64,000 nucleotides of DNA from Taxillus chinensis (GCA_023512835.1 CM042087.1:14230853-14294852), one strand, 5' to 3'. Counted from the stretch's first letter, positions 10,466-21,680 are shown. A program made the numbers and translations. The notes: a model not told the origin generated them from the sequence alone.

Positions 10466-11764
10466 GATGCTCCTGCACATTGCATGGCCATTGAAGGAAA
10501 TACTGAAGAAAAACCTTGGTTTGATGACGTCAAACAGTATTTGCTTAAGCAAGAATACCCAGTAGAGGCCTCTGAATCTGATAAAAGGAATATCCGAAGG
10601 TCAGCGTCCAACTACTACCTTGATGGTCCCGTCCTATATAAGCGAAACCATGACATGGTGTTATTGCAGTGTGTGGCAAAAGAAGAGTCGAAACAGATAA
10701 TGAAAGAAGTGCACGAAGGAGAATGCGGTTCACATGCAAATGGACATGCATTAACAAGGCAAATCATGTGAATGGGCTATTATTGGGTAACCATGGGGAA
10801 AGATTGTATTAAATATGTGCGCAAATGCCTCAAGTGTCAAATTCATGGTGATAAAATCCAAGTACCGCCATCCGGGATGCATGTGATGGTGTCCCCGTGG
10901 CCATTTTCACTTTGGGGCATCGACGTTATCAGACCAATCTCGCCAAAAGCTTCCAATGGTCACCGCTTCATCTTAGTGGCCATCGATTACTTTACCAAGT
11001 GGGTAGAAGCAACGTCATATGCCAACGTCACACAAGCTGTGGTCCTTCGCTTTATGCGGAATAACATCATATGCCGCTATGGACTTCCTGAGCAGATCAT
11101 AACAGACAATGCCGCCAATCTGAACAATCAGATGATGGGTAAATTGTGCGAAACCTATAAAATTCAGCACCGCAACTCGACCCCCTATCCCCCAAAGATG
11201 AATGGAGCAGTTGAAGCGGCCAATAAGAACATCAAGAACATTATCAGAAAAATGACTGAGACATACAAAGATTGGCATGAGAAGCTACCATATGCTTTGC
11301 ACGCTTACCGCACCTCAGTTCGAACATCAACTGGGGCAACTCCGTTTTCTTTGGTCTACGGCGTGGAAGCAGTTCTACCTGTCGAAGTGGAGATACCTTC
11401 CCTCCGAGTACTCAAGGATACTCAGCTCGAAGAAGCCGAATGGGCCCAAAGTCGTTATGAGTAGTTAAATTTAATTGAAGGCAAACGCTTAGCAGCTGTT
11501 TGCAGAAGACAGCTATATCAACAGAGAATGATGAACAACTACAATAAAAAGGTGAAGCCTAGAAGCTTTCAAGTGGGTGACCTCGTCCTCAAGAAGATTT
11601 TACCAATTCAACATGACCATAGAGGCAAGTGGACTCCCAATTATGAAGGCCCATATGTGGTGAAAAAAGCATTCTCAGGAGGTGCCTTAATCCTTGCCAA
11701 AATGGATGGGGATGAGCTCCCTAACCCGGTGAATAGTGATGCGGTGAAAAAGTTCTATGCTTAA
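10466..11764 (+). pseudogene. pol: integrase of the Tat element, two further stops
   Basis: Inserts cDNA into the genome. It is in the same frame as RT, broken by TGA at 10769-10771 and TAG at 11462-11464. The HHCC zinc finger spans 'EVHEGECGSHANGH' to 'CLKCQIHGD'. The catalytic core has Asp in 'WGIDVI' (about 10915), Asp in 'TDNAAN' (about 11104) and Glu in 'GAVEAANKN' (about 11206). The C-terminal part (11528-11764) carries 'FQVGDLVLKKI' and 'GKWTPNYEGPYVV', the usual post-core region. It ends with TAA at 11762. No chromodomain is present, as expected for a non-chromovirus. Confidence 0.88.
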
Positions 11765-11808
11765 CTCTCATACCTCTCAACAAGATTCTCATTCCTGCAA
11801 TGAACGGA

Positions 11809-11836
11809 CTTGGTGAAAACCCGAAAGGGCACCAAG
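11809..11836 (+). ncRNA. hairpin with GAAA tetraloop, copy 1
   Basis: CTTGGTG pairs exactly with CACCAAG. Inside, after an AAAA bulge, CCC pairs with GGG around GAAA. The DNA therefore encodes a compact RNA hairpin with a GNRA-type loop. It starts 45 bases after the integrase stop. The function is unknown; I list it as a structural element, not a proven RNA gene. Confidence 0.5.
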
Positions 11837-11885
11837 GGTAAAATACAAAGCTCCAACAACAGACAAAGAAGCAAGCAAAGGCGGA

Positions 11886-11913
11886 CTTGGTGAAAACCCA
11901 AAAGGGCACCAAG
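11886..11913 (+). ncRNA. hairpin, copy 2 (AAAA loop)
   Basis: The second copy, 77 bases downstream of copy 1, keeps both stems (CTTGGTG/CACCAAG and CCC/GGG) and the AAAA bulge. The loop is AAAA instead of GAAA. The flanking 'cggacttgg' and 'ggtaaaatacaaag' are duplicated too, so the block is a tandem duplication of roughly 77 bases. Confidence 0.5.
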
Positions 11914-12922
11914 GGTAAAATACAAAGCCAAAGACAAATCCTAAAGCGTGAAAGCAGTTAGAATCCAAGGATCAGGGCCACCTAAAACAGGGTCCTTTGC
12001 AAACAGTGGAAACAGTGTCACCTAAAGACAACAGCTGTAAACGGTGGAAGACCTGGTCAAACCTAAGGCACGCTCGAATCAAATTTGTACATTATGCTTT
12101 TTCAAGACTTGTAATTCTGTTTATCAGATTATAACAATAGGGCACTTTTTATGATATAAATATGTTTTGTGGAATCAAACTAGCAAAATCCCGTTTTTTA
12201 TCTCTATCATCTTCATTTCACATTGAAGTTAGAATATCTTAAATCCCCAGTAGGCTCTTTTAGCATTGCCTTATGAGTAGGGTCAAGCTCAAAATCCCAA
12301 AACAAATTAAGTCCCCTAACTCAGAATATCACTATCCCCAGAGAAGTTGTCAAGTCAAGCTCCTCAATGCGGCGAAGCTAAATTAAACAGACCTTTCATC
12401 CACAAAAGGGAGTTCCCCAGCAAAGATAGAGCAAACTCCCCATCCAAAGAGAAAATTGTTCCCCAACGAGTTGAATATTAACCAACCTCTCCAACAGCAT
12501 TGAGATAAATCTCCAGTCCTGGCCAAACCCTCAGTGATACATCATATTGCATTCGATGCATACATCGCATTGCATCACATTGCATCATATTTCACCACAG
12601 GTTGAGGTTTATGTATCCCCGCATACAGCACATTGCATTCCATGCCTCATTTGTATACATTTAGCATATTCTGCAATTTTAGGAATGTTATCACCTTTGA
12701 AGATCCTAAAAGCTCATCCTCAGCAAGCTTCACATCAAGCCTTCCTAGCTTTCTTTGTTCAACTATACAAATCTTTCTTTATAATTTCCCCAAGCTCGAA
12801 AAGCACCCTTTTGACACTCGAATAAACTCCTTCCCTTTCCGGGTAACCTTGTAGAGCGATCTCATTGAGTGAACTCGTAGAGCGAGCCCATATGTACTCT
12901 TCAACAATCATGTACTCTTGTT

Positions 12923-13440
12923 AGGCCCTAGATACCTTTTCAATTCCTGTCAGGCCTTGGATGCCTTTTCCCTTTCTGTTAGGCCTTGGATGCCTTTTCA
13001 CTTTCTGCCGGGCCTTGGATGCCTCTTCCCTTTCTGTTAGGCCTTGGATGCCTTTTCCCTTTCTGTCAGGCTTTGGATGCCTTTTCAATTTTCTGTTAGG
13101 CCCTAGATGCCTTTTCAATTCCTGTTAGGCCTTGGATGCCTTTTCCCTTTCTGTCAGGCCTTGGATGCCTTTTCAATTTCCTGTTAGGCCCTAGATGCCT
13201 TTTCAATTCCTGTCAGGCCTTGAATGCCTTTTCCCTTTATGTCAGGCCTTGGATGCCTTTTCAATTTCCTATTAGGCCCTAGATGCCTTTTCAATTCCTG
13301 TCAGGGCTTGGATGCCTTTTCACTCTCTATCAGGCCTTGGATGCCTTTTCACTTTTTGTTAGGCCTTGCTTGCCTTTGCAATTGCTGATTAGGCTTTGCT
13401 TGCCTTTTCCATTTCTGTTAGGCCTTAGATGCCTCATCAC
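12923..13440 (+). repeat. tandem array in the Tat 3' UTR, about 18 units of 29-30 bases
   Basis: Each unit reads AGGCCTTGGATGCCTTTTC, then a variable pyrimidine-rich half such as 'aattcctgtt' or 'cctttctgtc'. I count about 18 units, the last partial. Two unit types alternate in part of the array ('ccctagatgcc...aattcc' and 'ccttggatgcc...cctttc'), suggesting duplication of two-unit blocks. ORFs across it are by-products of the period. The same array in opposite orientation is at 54205-54862. Confidence 0.95.
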
Positions 13441-13605
13441 AATTATTCAAACCCACCAGCCAAGAAGCTGCTTTTCACTCTGGGGGACAGACCTAACCAT
13501 CGCATTCTATTCTTCCTCTGTGCAAGGTAAGCCAGGTAACTGCTCCAACCCGTCCAAAATGACTCCCTTTTATCATTGTACGTTGTTTGTATACAAACAG
13601 TGCAC

Positions 13606-13618
13606 AAAGAGGGGCAGC
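13606..13618 (+). other. polypurine tract of the Tat element
   Basis: 'aaagaggggcagc' lies directly before the TG of the LTR. It is the plus-strand primer site for reverse transcription. The matching site of the second Tat copy is at 54019-54031 on the - strand ('gctgccccgtttt' read on +). Confidence 0.75.
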
Positions 13619-14083
13619 TGTTGGACCCCATTTTGTCCGGGTTGGACATACTAACCTCATTTGATATATATGCCTTTTTGCCCATGCCATATACCTTGTT
13701 GAACAGGTTCGTAGAGATTCCCTGCGATTTGCACAAGATGGATGCATTAACACTAACCGGGAAGCCCAAAATTGATAACCTCTATTGCCTGCCCCTAAAA
13801 TGCCCTAAGATCAACACTAGGTGATAGAGGATGAAATTTGGAGACTAACGCACTTGACCGAGCTCAATTCTGATTTAAAATGAAGAAGTTATGGCCAAAA
13901 CAACTTTCGTTGGAAAAAGTCAAACCTGCCGAAAGACGGTTAATCCCCCTGGTCAAACTGCCCGGAAAAGTGACTGTGTGAAATTCTCCAAAACATCTAT
14001 TTAAGCAAATATGGGTCTTCCTAAACAATCCCCAAAAGGTCATCCATTTTCGCATTTTGGGTAGGGGTAAAAAGGTAATTAAA
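13619..14083 (+). repeat. Tat 3' LTR, first 465 bases only
   Basis: It starts TGTTGGACCCC and matches 15664-16128 almost base for base. The match ends at 'ggtaattaaaag' (14083), after which the sequence is the - strand 3' ORF of Copia-C. In the complete LTR copy the next bases are a poly-A run and a repeat-rich region. The junction is a rearrangement, not a normal LTR end. Confidence 0.85.
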
Positions 14084-15658
14084 AGGCTTTCACATTTCTT
14101 GACAAAGCCTGGATTGCTTTACTGCTTCTGTTAGTCGACGACACAGTGGCTCTAGTTGATCTTTTCTAACTCTGTTATCCATAACTTGGTGAGAGTCAAT
14201 CAGGAGCATCTGCTTTGATGGAATCAGATAAACAATAAGCATGAAGTGTGACATCTTGACCCAGTACGGAATGAGGATGGAGGAAAGATTCTTCCATGGC
14301 TTGCTCTCCTTAGTAGTTTCGTCAATGAAGGTCCAGATGTGGGCTACTTCTGGAAGATAGCCCTCAGACCAACACGGCAAGACGTCAGACAAGTGTCCGT
14401 CCTTGTACAAAGACGGAAACAACCTCATCTCCATCTTTACCGCCAGAGAGAAGTTGTCTATATCATCCGTGGTAAACAGACCCTTCTCAAAACATAGAGT
14501 CTGAATATCTTCAGGCGAGATGGGGTACAACTCGGATAAACATCTTTGCTCGGCAGTGGACGCGGCATACTTAGCCATTTCGTTAAAAACACTTCCATCC
14601 ACATCATGTGGATCATGATCCGCATATGATGGGAGGAAGGTGACAACCGCGGATGGAGAGGTCGAAGGAGGAGCTGCACTAGAGGAGCTGGGCTGAGAGA
14701 AGTGGCTGCGTTTGGGGATTGAAATTGCTGAAAGCAATGTAGATACAAGCCGCTTACTAGCACGAGCTGAGGAAGATGCAGGAGGATCAGATGACATTTT
14801 CTCCCCCTTTTTGGCAGATCGCCGAGGAGCGGTAGGAGGACGAGCCATCATATGCGCCAAGTCCGCGAATGAGGTTGACAAGGAATGCACGGACGAGGCA
14901 ACAAGATCCATCTTCTGTTTGATGAAAGTGGAAGAGTCAGTGAGGGCGGAGAGGAGTTGGGCACCGAGAGCATCAACCTTGATGGCGATGGAAGCAATTT
15001 GGGCACTCTGGGCTTGGGCGTGGCGATCCAGCTATGCAGAGATCACAACGTTAGAGGGAACCATGCCGAATGAGGCGCATCCAAGTACAAACTCTGGGGC
15101 TTTGGAGGACTCCCTTGCATGAAGAGGTGCAAGAGTGCGTTAGGCAGAGGAGTCAACAGCTAGAGAGAGGGGTTGGTTAGAAGTAGCAGAGGGGCCACCC
15201 GGAGCATCGGAGGCATCCGGGGCATCAGAACTGCTTTGACTAGAGAGGTCAACAACAGGGATGGCGGCACCAAGAGAAGAGGGTCCGGCCTCAGCAGGGG
15301 AAGGAACCCATGCGTCATGGGCCGGTTCGGAGGTAACAGCAAAAGGAACGTCAAGAATGTTGGCCGGCATAAGGAAGCCATGGTCCAGGTTCCAGACGAT
15401 CAATTCCTCCGGGGTTTTGGTGTGTCAAGTGTAATACACTCGGAGGTCGTTGTCGGGGATGGTGGCTATGCAGGTGAGGTTGAAACGGAATGATAAGTCT
15501 GTTAAGGTGTCGGCGGGGACATGGTCGAGGTAGTCTCGAGGTTGAGGAAGAGGGGGCAAAGGTGCTTCCGGATGAGAGATAGAGACATCAGCCACTGCCG
15601 CAGCAACAACAGCATCAACAGCGGCAGCAATAGTGGGAGAATTAGGTGCGGGGACATT
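14084..15658 (-). pseudogene. Copia-C extra 3' ORF, distal part (linker and partial Ulp1-like domain)
   Basis: Homologous by eye to the 3' ORF of Copia-A (about 32740-34320). Read on the - strand it holds the 'PEAPLPPLPQPRDYLDH' stretch (about 15540-15590), an Ala/Ser/Pro linker, the conserved 'MDLVASSVHSLSTSFADL' segment (about 14858-14911) and the start of the Ulp1-like domain with 'MRLFPSLYKDGHL', the His motif 'SHFMLIV' and the Asp motif 'LLIDSHQ' (about 14190-14260). It is cut at 14084, before the Gln and Cys motifs. Frames change near 15130 and 15410. The proximal part lies beyond the solo LTR at 18309. Confidence 0.7.
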
Positions 15659-16139
15659 AGCAATGTTGGACCCCATTTTTTCCGGGTTGGACATACTAAC
15701 CTCATTTGGTATATATGCCTTTTTGCCCATGCCATATACCTTGTTAAACAGGTCCTTAGAGATTCCCTGCGATTTGCACAAGATGGATGCATTAACACTC
15801 ACCAGGAAGCCCAAACTTGATAACCTCTGTTGCCAGCCCCTAAAATGCCCCAAGATCAACGCTAGGTGATAGAGGATGAAATTTGGAGACTAACACACTT
15901 CACCGAGCTCAATTCTGATTTAAAATGAAGAAGTTATGGCCAAAACAACTTTCGTTGAAAAAAGTCAAACTTGCCAAAAGACAGTCAATGCCCCTGGTCA
16001 AACTGCCCGGAAAAGTGACTGTGTGAAATTCTCCAAAACATCTATTTAAGAAAATACGGGTCTTCCTAAACAATCCCCAAAAGGTCATCCATTTTCGCAT
16101 TTTGGGTGGGGGTAAAAGGTAATTAAAAGTAAAAAAAAA

Positions 16140-16480
16140 AACTTGACTCGTAGCCTCGAAGTGTCGGCAGGTCGAAGCTTCGAAGACTCGAAGCCTCGAA
16201 GCCTGCCGATACTCCGACCTGCCGACACTTCGACCCGTTGACCATTGACCCACGACCTACGAGCTTCGACCCACAACCTACGAACCTACGACCCACGGAT
16301 CTTCGACGCTTGACCTTCAACCCTTCGACTCTTGACCTTCGACCCATTGACCGTTGACCTTCGACCCGTTGACCATTGACCTTCGACCCACCGACCCTCG
16401 ACCTTGCCGACACTTCGACCCGTTGACCGTTGACCTTCGACCTGTTGACACTTTGGCCCTATTGACCTTTGACCTTCGCT
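16140..16480 (+). repeat. GACC-rich tandem repeats in the Tat LTR
   Basis: Words such as 'ttcgacccgttgacc' and 'gttgaccattgacc' repeat irregularly for about 330 bases, starting right after a poly-A run at LTR offset 465. The - strand Tat LTR carries a different repeat set at the same place (53230-53570). This part of the LTR seems free to turn over. Confidence 0.85.
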
Positions 16481-16849
16481 GTTTGGCTATATTTCCGCCA
16501 ACTATTTCCTATGCAGTCACGAGACCTGTTTTTCATGCGCTGGCCATCTGACAGAATCGTTTTTCAACGCCTGTCAGTCACATGTGCTAAAATAAGAATT
16601 AAAAAGGACAAATCATGAGCTGCAGGTCACCAAACCATCCGACAACGCACAGAACCTGCAATTAAAAATGCTGGCATTCATAATAGAGCATTAAATGCAG
16701 CAATTAATGACAGTCCAGCCAAAATTCTGCCAGCCCTTTAAATTCAGTCTCCTGTCCATGCGAAACACATAGAGACCCCTCATCTCTGACGAAAAACCCT
16801 TTTGCCATTTTTTCATACCCAGCTCCCTTATCCAAAAAAAAGAAGAAAA

Positions 16850-17600
16850 CTTCTGCAAAAAAAAAAAAAAACCAAAGAACACCCCAGAGTTCAACAAAAA
16901 TTTCTGCTTCCAGATTTTCGCCCAAAGAGAACACCTAGAGTTCAGACGACCAAAAGCTTTCTGAGAGAAAAAAAGAGATTACGCCCAAGCTCCTTCTCTT
17001 CCAAAAAAAAAAAACACAAACAAAAAAACATAGTGTGTAAACCTAGGAAAACCCAGTCTCTCTTCTCCACCCGCTCTTTCCAATTTCTCTTGCTCGAATA
17101 TCTTATTCCAGCTCTATTCTTTTCCCAGCAAAAGAAAAACAAACAAAAAGCTTCCTATTCGATACATACTTTTCTCCCTTACGAGTCTCTTTCCTCAAAA
17201 CAGACAAAAGTCCCACAAACTCTCTCTTTCACTCTTACGGGTTCTTTCCCTCTCAAAATCCAACTGATTTTTGCCATTTGCACTACTGGGACTTGGTGAT
17301 TTGGTAATTCAAGCAGGTGACTGTCGGTGCAGACAAGGATTCAAACGAAAGTCCGGTGTTGAAGCCCAAAGTCGGTTTTGTATTTATTACTTTTTTTTCC
17401 TTTTTTTTCTTTTTTTTATGTTGTTGGGTATATGTTGTATTTTACTGTATTTTCCTTTTCTTTTCCTTGTATGCTGTAATATGTAAAGAAATAGTAAGGA
17501 AAAAAGAGAGAGCAAAAAGAGGAATGAAAATGAAAAAAAAAAAGAACAAAAAAAAGAGAGAAGGAAAAAGAGAGAGGATGGCTTAGTTTTTTATTGTATG
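16850..17600 (+). repeat. low-complexity A- and T-runs in the Tat LTR
   Basis: Several homopolymer and simple stretches: poly-A near 16855-16872 and 17004-17015, poly-T near 17390-17417, and an A/G-rich block 17500-17575. ORFs across this stretch consist of Lys/Phe/Arg runs and are not genes. Confidence 0.8.
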
Positions 17601-18308
17601 TCAGCAACACACAAATCACGTTTTATTCGGATATGCGTGTATTTTGATATGGCCAATTCTTAAATAAAAAACAAAATGTTTTCACAAAATATTTTGTAAA
17701 ACATTTTCAATAAAAGGTTTTCAAAATGTTTTCAAAAGTGTCTCCTTAAAAAAACAAAAACAAAACGTTTTTTTAACAAAACACAAAAACCAAAAAATGT
17801 TTTCTAACCCAAAAAACCAAAAAAAGGAAAATAAAAATAACATATTTCCATTTTTTAGGACTTTAATTTCTAGAATAAAACCAAAAACCAAACAAACCCC
17901 TAAGATCTCATTCTCCACTTTAAACAAAAACCCAAAACTTTTTTAGGATTCCCTTTAGAAATTTAGGGTAAATCCATTTTAATCATGACTTTGATAAATA
18001 ACTTAGCTAAATAAAAATCATAGACTTTTTTAGGAAATCTAACCTAGTCATAGCAGTGCAAATAAAATAGAAAGCCTCCTCCTCCGAAAATAGATACCGA
18101 AAGGGCGCTGTAGGGGTGCTAATCCTTCCCTACACGTAATCAACTCCCGAAACCTTCTCTGATAACGCAGACCACACCTTTAAAATACCCAAAGAAGAGG
18201 GTATCCAACTGTACCCCAAAAAACAGTTGGTGGCGACTCTAAATTTTCTCACCATTGGTTTAGTTTGAGCTCACCCCAAACGGGCCCGGACAAAAACCAG
18301 TGATGACA

Positions 18309-19021
18309 AGCAGCAAAAGGTGCTGGAGTATCAGCCGAAGGAGAACGTGGCTGAGGCGGCCCCACAACCTCGAATGGGTCGGCCCGAATGCTATGCTAGG
18401 AGCCACGGGAGATGGAGGGTGCAGTTATGGACCGAATCCGAGAGGACTAGTGGGCAGAGCTGACTTCGGGGGCAGAGCTGTCGCCTGGGTCACCAACCGA
18501 ACTACCCTGTTGTTCCGGAGTAGGGAGGAGGCGGATAGTAGTAGAGGGCCGGCGGGCAGTTAGATTCCCATCAGGCATAAGATGGCGAAGGTAGAAGGCT
18601 TGGGGAAAGGGGATGACGCCATGTTCGTTGAAGTGGGACAGATGCAGGTGCCGAAAAATGATGTTGAGTGTCAGCCTAAAGGATTGATTGTTTGGGTTGT
18701 TCCCTAGCAGCCGGAACAAGAAAGTCCCCCAATCCATCGGGAGACCCTCAAAGACTCCATACATGGCCAGTAGCAGGTCGTACGGGATGGAGTGTAGGGC
18801 TGTTGTGCGAGCCAGAAGTCACCAGGTCAGGATGGTTGCCATACATCGGTAGTGACCCTGGAAGGACTTCACCTTGTATTCCATCCCTTTGTAGGTGTAG
18901 CCCATGGAAGCTGTCATTTGTTCTGGGTCCGAGCGCTAATTAGGACCGGAGGATTGGTCACAAAGCGCCAATCAACCAGATGGCCGGGATTAACGCCGGA
19001 AAGAACAGTTTTGGGTTCCAT
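18309..19021 (-). pseudogene. Copia-C extra 3' ORF, proximal part (N-terminal domain)
   Basis: It starts with an ATG at 19019-19021 on the - strand, followed by 'VLSGVNPGHLVDW', matching the start of the Copia-A ORF. Relative to Copia-A, roughly 60 codons are missing after 'NPP' (near 18930). Resemblance resumes with 'MEYKVKSFQG' and continues through 'MYGVFEGLPMDWG' (about 18730-18764) to a Pro/Ala/Ser-rich stretch at 18309. There is an in-frame stop near 18800, and the frame is offset before the deletion. The N-terminal region resembles the putative plant transposon protein family (Pfam PF20167 by memory). Confidence 0.65.
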
Positions 19022-20729
19022 TGGAAATGAATGCAGAGAAGGAAAAGGAACTTTAGGGTTTGAGAAAATGGAAGAGCGTTTATAAAATTTGAGAGTGATA
19101 AGGCGCTCTTGCATGAAGGCTTAGGATTTATATGGCGGGTCAGTGGATGCCGGCAGGTCTAGGGTTTAAGTGAAATAAACAGTGAACCGCCTGACAATCT
19201 AATGTCATTAGCCTTGATAGGTGCGCGCCTCCAACTAAAGAGTTGATGTGGAGGTAGCATAACCAAGCATTTATGACAGCTGTTTGCCTTCTTCCGAAAA
19301 TTGCCCGTCTTGAGACATGCACTTAATGGACCATCATTATCCCTCCTTAAAAACACACAATGTAAGATAATACTTTGATTATCACTATTTGAGAGTTCCA
19401 AGAGTTAGGAGGAATTAAATCGACTTTCATCCGGAGTAAAGATAATCTGTAGAAGAGTATCTAGATGAAAAACAGACCGTGTCCGTAGAAACAGGTGCTG
19501 TAAGAGAAAAATAGATTCCTTTGCTGTCTTGAAGTCAAAGAGAAAATAAGCACCACAACACTTCAAATCAGAGACATCAGATAAGATATATAGCGGTAAA
19601 ATACAAAGAGAATCTGAACCTGTAGCTTCACAAAGATAAACTAAAAGAATAGAAGACTTAACAGGTTGGGATTAGTACGGATATAAACAGATACAGAAAG
19701 TCAGCATAATCCGGAGTAATGAAAAATGCGAGAGTCACATACGTACAAGTTAAGAATCATTTTTATTGAAATCAAAGCATATGTCAGATAAGAAACACAT
19801 AAGTTCATATTGGTCAACATAGCGAAACCTTCATGCTGAACGATGTAGCTAAGATGAATTAAATTTATATGATTTGCCCAAATTAAGACTCATGAGTGAG
19901 AATGGATTAAAGAACACACGCCAATAGCAATCAATTGATTATTATATTAAAATGCATAGTTTAAGAAACAAAACATTCAATCATGCCACAATTCCGATTC
20001 AACAATGCATGCCCAGTTAGATCCCGAAGTGAGAATTATAGGATAGAGCATCCGAGACATATCAGGTGGATATTACAGAAGTAATAGATGAAGCTTTTGC
20101 TCCCCCTTAGATCCTACGATCCTCTCGAGAAAGACTCCCCCTCAGATAAACATCCAGAAAAGAGGTCACAAGACATATAATGGGAGTATTACTCAGGTAA
20201 TTGATAAAGCATTTTCTCCCCCTTAGACCATGCGATCCTCTCGATGGATATTTCCTGCTTAATAATTAGATCTTGAGAAATTGCTATCTATCCTTGAGAA
20301 AAACTCCACTTCCGAAGGTGATCAGACTGCAACTATGATTTTATCCACCAGGCATTCTGAGCTAATTCATTTCATTCCTTTAACCAGACATGTTAATAGT
20401 GCAATCAATATGAAAAAGCATTTGACATGTGGTGAGAGATGAAAATTTGAATCATGAAATCCTAAGGAGGTTTTATTCATATATCTTTAATTATGTTAGC
20501 TTAAGCAACTTCAGTCGGCAAACGCAAGCATCCTCCCATATGAAAATATGATAAAATTATTAGAACACAATGCATGACACAAGTAAAGATGATCATCAGT
20601 AAAAACATTAAGTATCTAATGCTCATCGTGAAACACAATGCATGTTCTGAAAGAAGTACTGTTGAATGAATAAGTTAGAAGCTATGCAAATAAGTCAAAC
20701 ATACCTAATTTGAGGAGTAGTTCGGAAAA
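19022..20729 (-). other. Copia-C spacer between pol and the 3' ORF
   Basis: About 1.7 kb with no supportable ORF, equivalent in position to 30122-31794 of Copia-A. Shared landmarks are pyrimidine-rich words on + such as 'gctcccccttag' (20099, 20215) and 'gactccccctcag' (20146), which are the complements of the purine tracts GGGGGAG seen in Copia-A. Confidence 0.6.
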
Positions 20730-21087
20730 TCTTGTATCAGGTAGGGGCTTGGTGAGTATGTCTACGACTTGATCATCCATAGCAACATGTTCGAGAGATA
20801 TGTGCTTTTGAGAACATGATCTCGGATGAAGTGATACCTAACTTCAATGTGCTTCGTCTCTGGGTGAATAACAAGATTATTGCTGATGACAATCGCACTG
20901 GTGTTATCGCAGTACAGTGGAACAGATGTCATGTTGAACCCATAGTCAGTAAGTTAACTTTGCATCCAGAGAAGCTGTGCGAAGCAACTTCCAGCAACTA
21001 TATATTCCGCCTCAGCAGTAGAGGTTGATATGGAATTCTACTTCTTACTGAACCCTGAAATCAATCTGTTTCCAAGGAACTGACAAG
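20730..21087 (-). pseudogene. pol: Copia-C RNase H fragment
   Basis: The - strand encodes the tail of a Copia RNase H: 'TCQFLGNRLIS' at the right end (about 21054-21087), then 'DYGFNM', 'LYCDNTSAI' (about 20890-20920) and 'IEVRYHFIRDHVL' (near 20820). It carries stops and frameshifts. It is cut at 21087 by the Gypsy LTR that starts at 21088. Everything upstream in the element (gag to RT) is missing. Confidence 0.75.
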
Positions 21088-21680
21088 TGTCACGCCCCAA
21101 TTTCCTTACACCTGGAAACGGTTAGTGACTGCCCATGCCCGCACCCGAAGGGTCAAGGGGTTGGTGCAAGCACCTAGGCTGGACTTATACAACGGGTGCT
21201 GTCCCAATACTACACATCCGGGCTAACATGTCAAAGGACATGCCCCTAATTTCAAACCATACACACAATCATCATCCAGTCAAAATAACATATCACAATT
21301 TACTTCACTTCAAAGAGGTCTCAAGTCCATTACAACTCAAATGGGGGAAAAGCTCCCAATTAAACCCACAATACCAAATTCAGTTTACAAAATAGCTCAA
21401 ACCAAAACAGAAAGCCATAGATACATTAACAATCAAATAAGGAGGGTCCCATAGCCTCTATGGCCAATCACCTCAGCTCTGTCACCTATTGCCTGGCTAG
21501 ACCCTTGCAAAGTGAGCAATTCAAAGGAGGGGTGAGCAAACCACAGCTCGAGGGGATCAAGTCTCCCCGGGCCCATCCTACACTACTGGAATGCATGTTT
21601 AGTGGATGCTTGTGCTAGTGTAGTGAACTAGTTGAAACCATACACAAAAACCATCAAACACATCCCATATTTAGAGAGAG

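Larger units (their letters stand above)
11765..12922 (+). other. 3' untranslated region of the Tat element
   Basis: About 1.16 kb between the integrase stop and the tandem array, without a supportable ORF. It holds a duplicated block (about 11805-11930) with two hairpins listed separately, then A- and C-rich sequence with a run of 'gcattgcatcacattgcatcat' type words (12545-12645). Short ORFs at 12547-12854 show no coding features. Confidence 0.7.
395..14083 (+). mobile_element. Tat/Ogre-like Ty3/Gypsy retrotransposon, 5'-truncated
   Basis: Seen in order on the + strand: a large upstream ORF1, gag, aspartic protease with a glycine-rich G-patch-like tail, an intron-like gap, RT with YVDD, a Gypsy RNase H, a second archaeal-type RNase H, an HHCC/DDE integrase, a long 3' UTR, a polypurine tract and 465 bases of 3' LTR. 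ORF1 upstream of gag plus dual RNase H is the known signature of the Tat/Ogre lineage. No 5' LTR is present; the element abuts an unrelated LTR end at 394. A 3.3-kb solo LTR (677-3976) sits inside ORF1. The 3' LTR stops at 14083, where - strand Copia-C sequence begins. Confidence 0.88.
15664..18308 (+). mobile_element. solo LTR of the Tat family, 2.65 kb, inside Copia-C
   Basis: It runs from TGTTGGACCCC at 15664 to 'gatgaca' at 18308 (TG...CA). Flanks are AGCAA (15659-15663) and AGCAG (18309-18313), a 5-base duplication with one mismatch. The Copia-C ORF resemblance resumes directly on the other side, which independently fixes both ends. No internal element sequence remains. Near the 3' end 'ttggtggcgactc' (about 18228) looks like the tRNA-Arg-type priming word of Tat elements, so the 3' boundary could be argued to lie near 18227; the flanking ORF argues for 18308. 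Confidence 0.75.

Noticed and set aside
12921..13118. ORF on - with Lys/Arg/Gly repeats
   Set aside because: It lies over the 29-base tandem array; the protein pattern is a by-product of the DNA repeat.
16802..17299. 165-codon ORF, Lys/Ser/Phe-rich
   Set aside because: It runs over poly-A and C/T-rich LTR leader sequence; not conserved in the second Tat LTR.
15664..18308. Full Tat element instead of a solo LTR
   Set aside because: No gag or pol lies between the ends, and Copia-C coding resemblance resumes immediately outside both ends.
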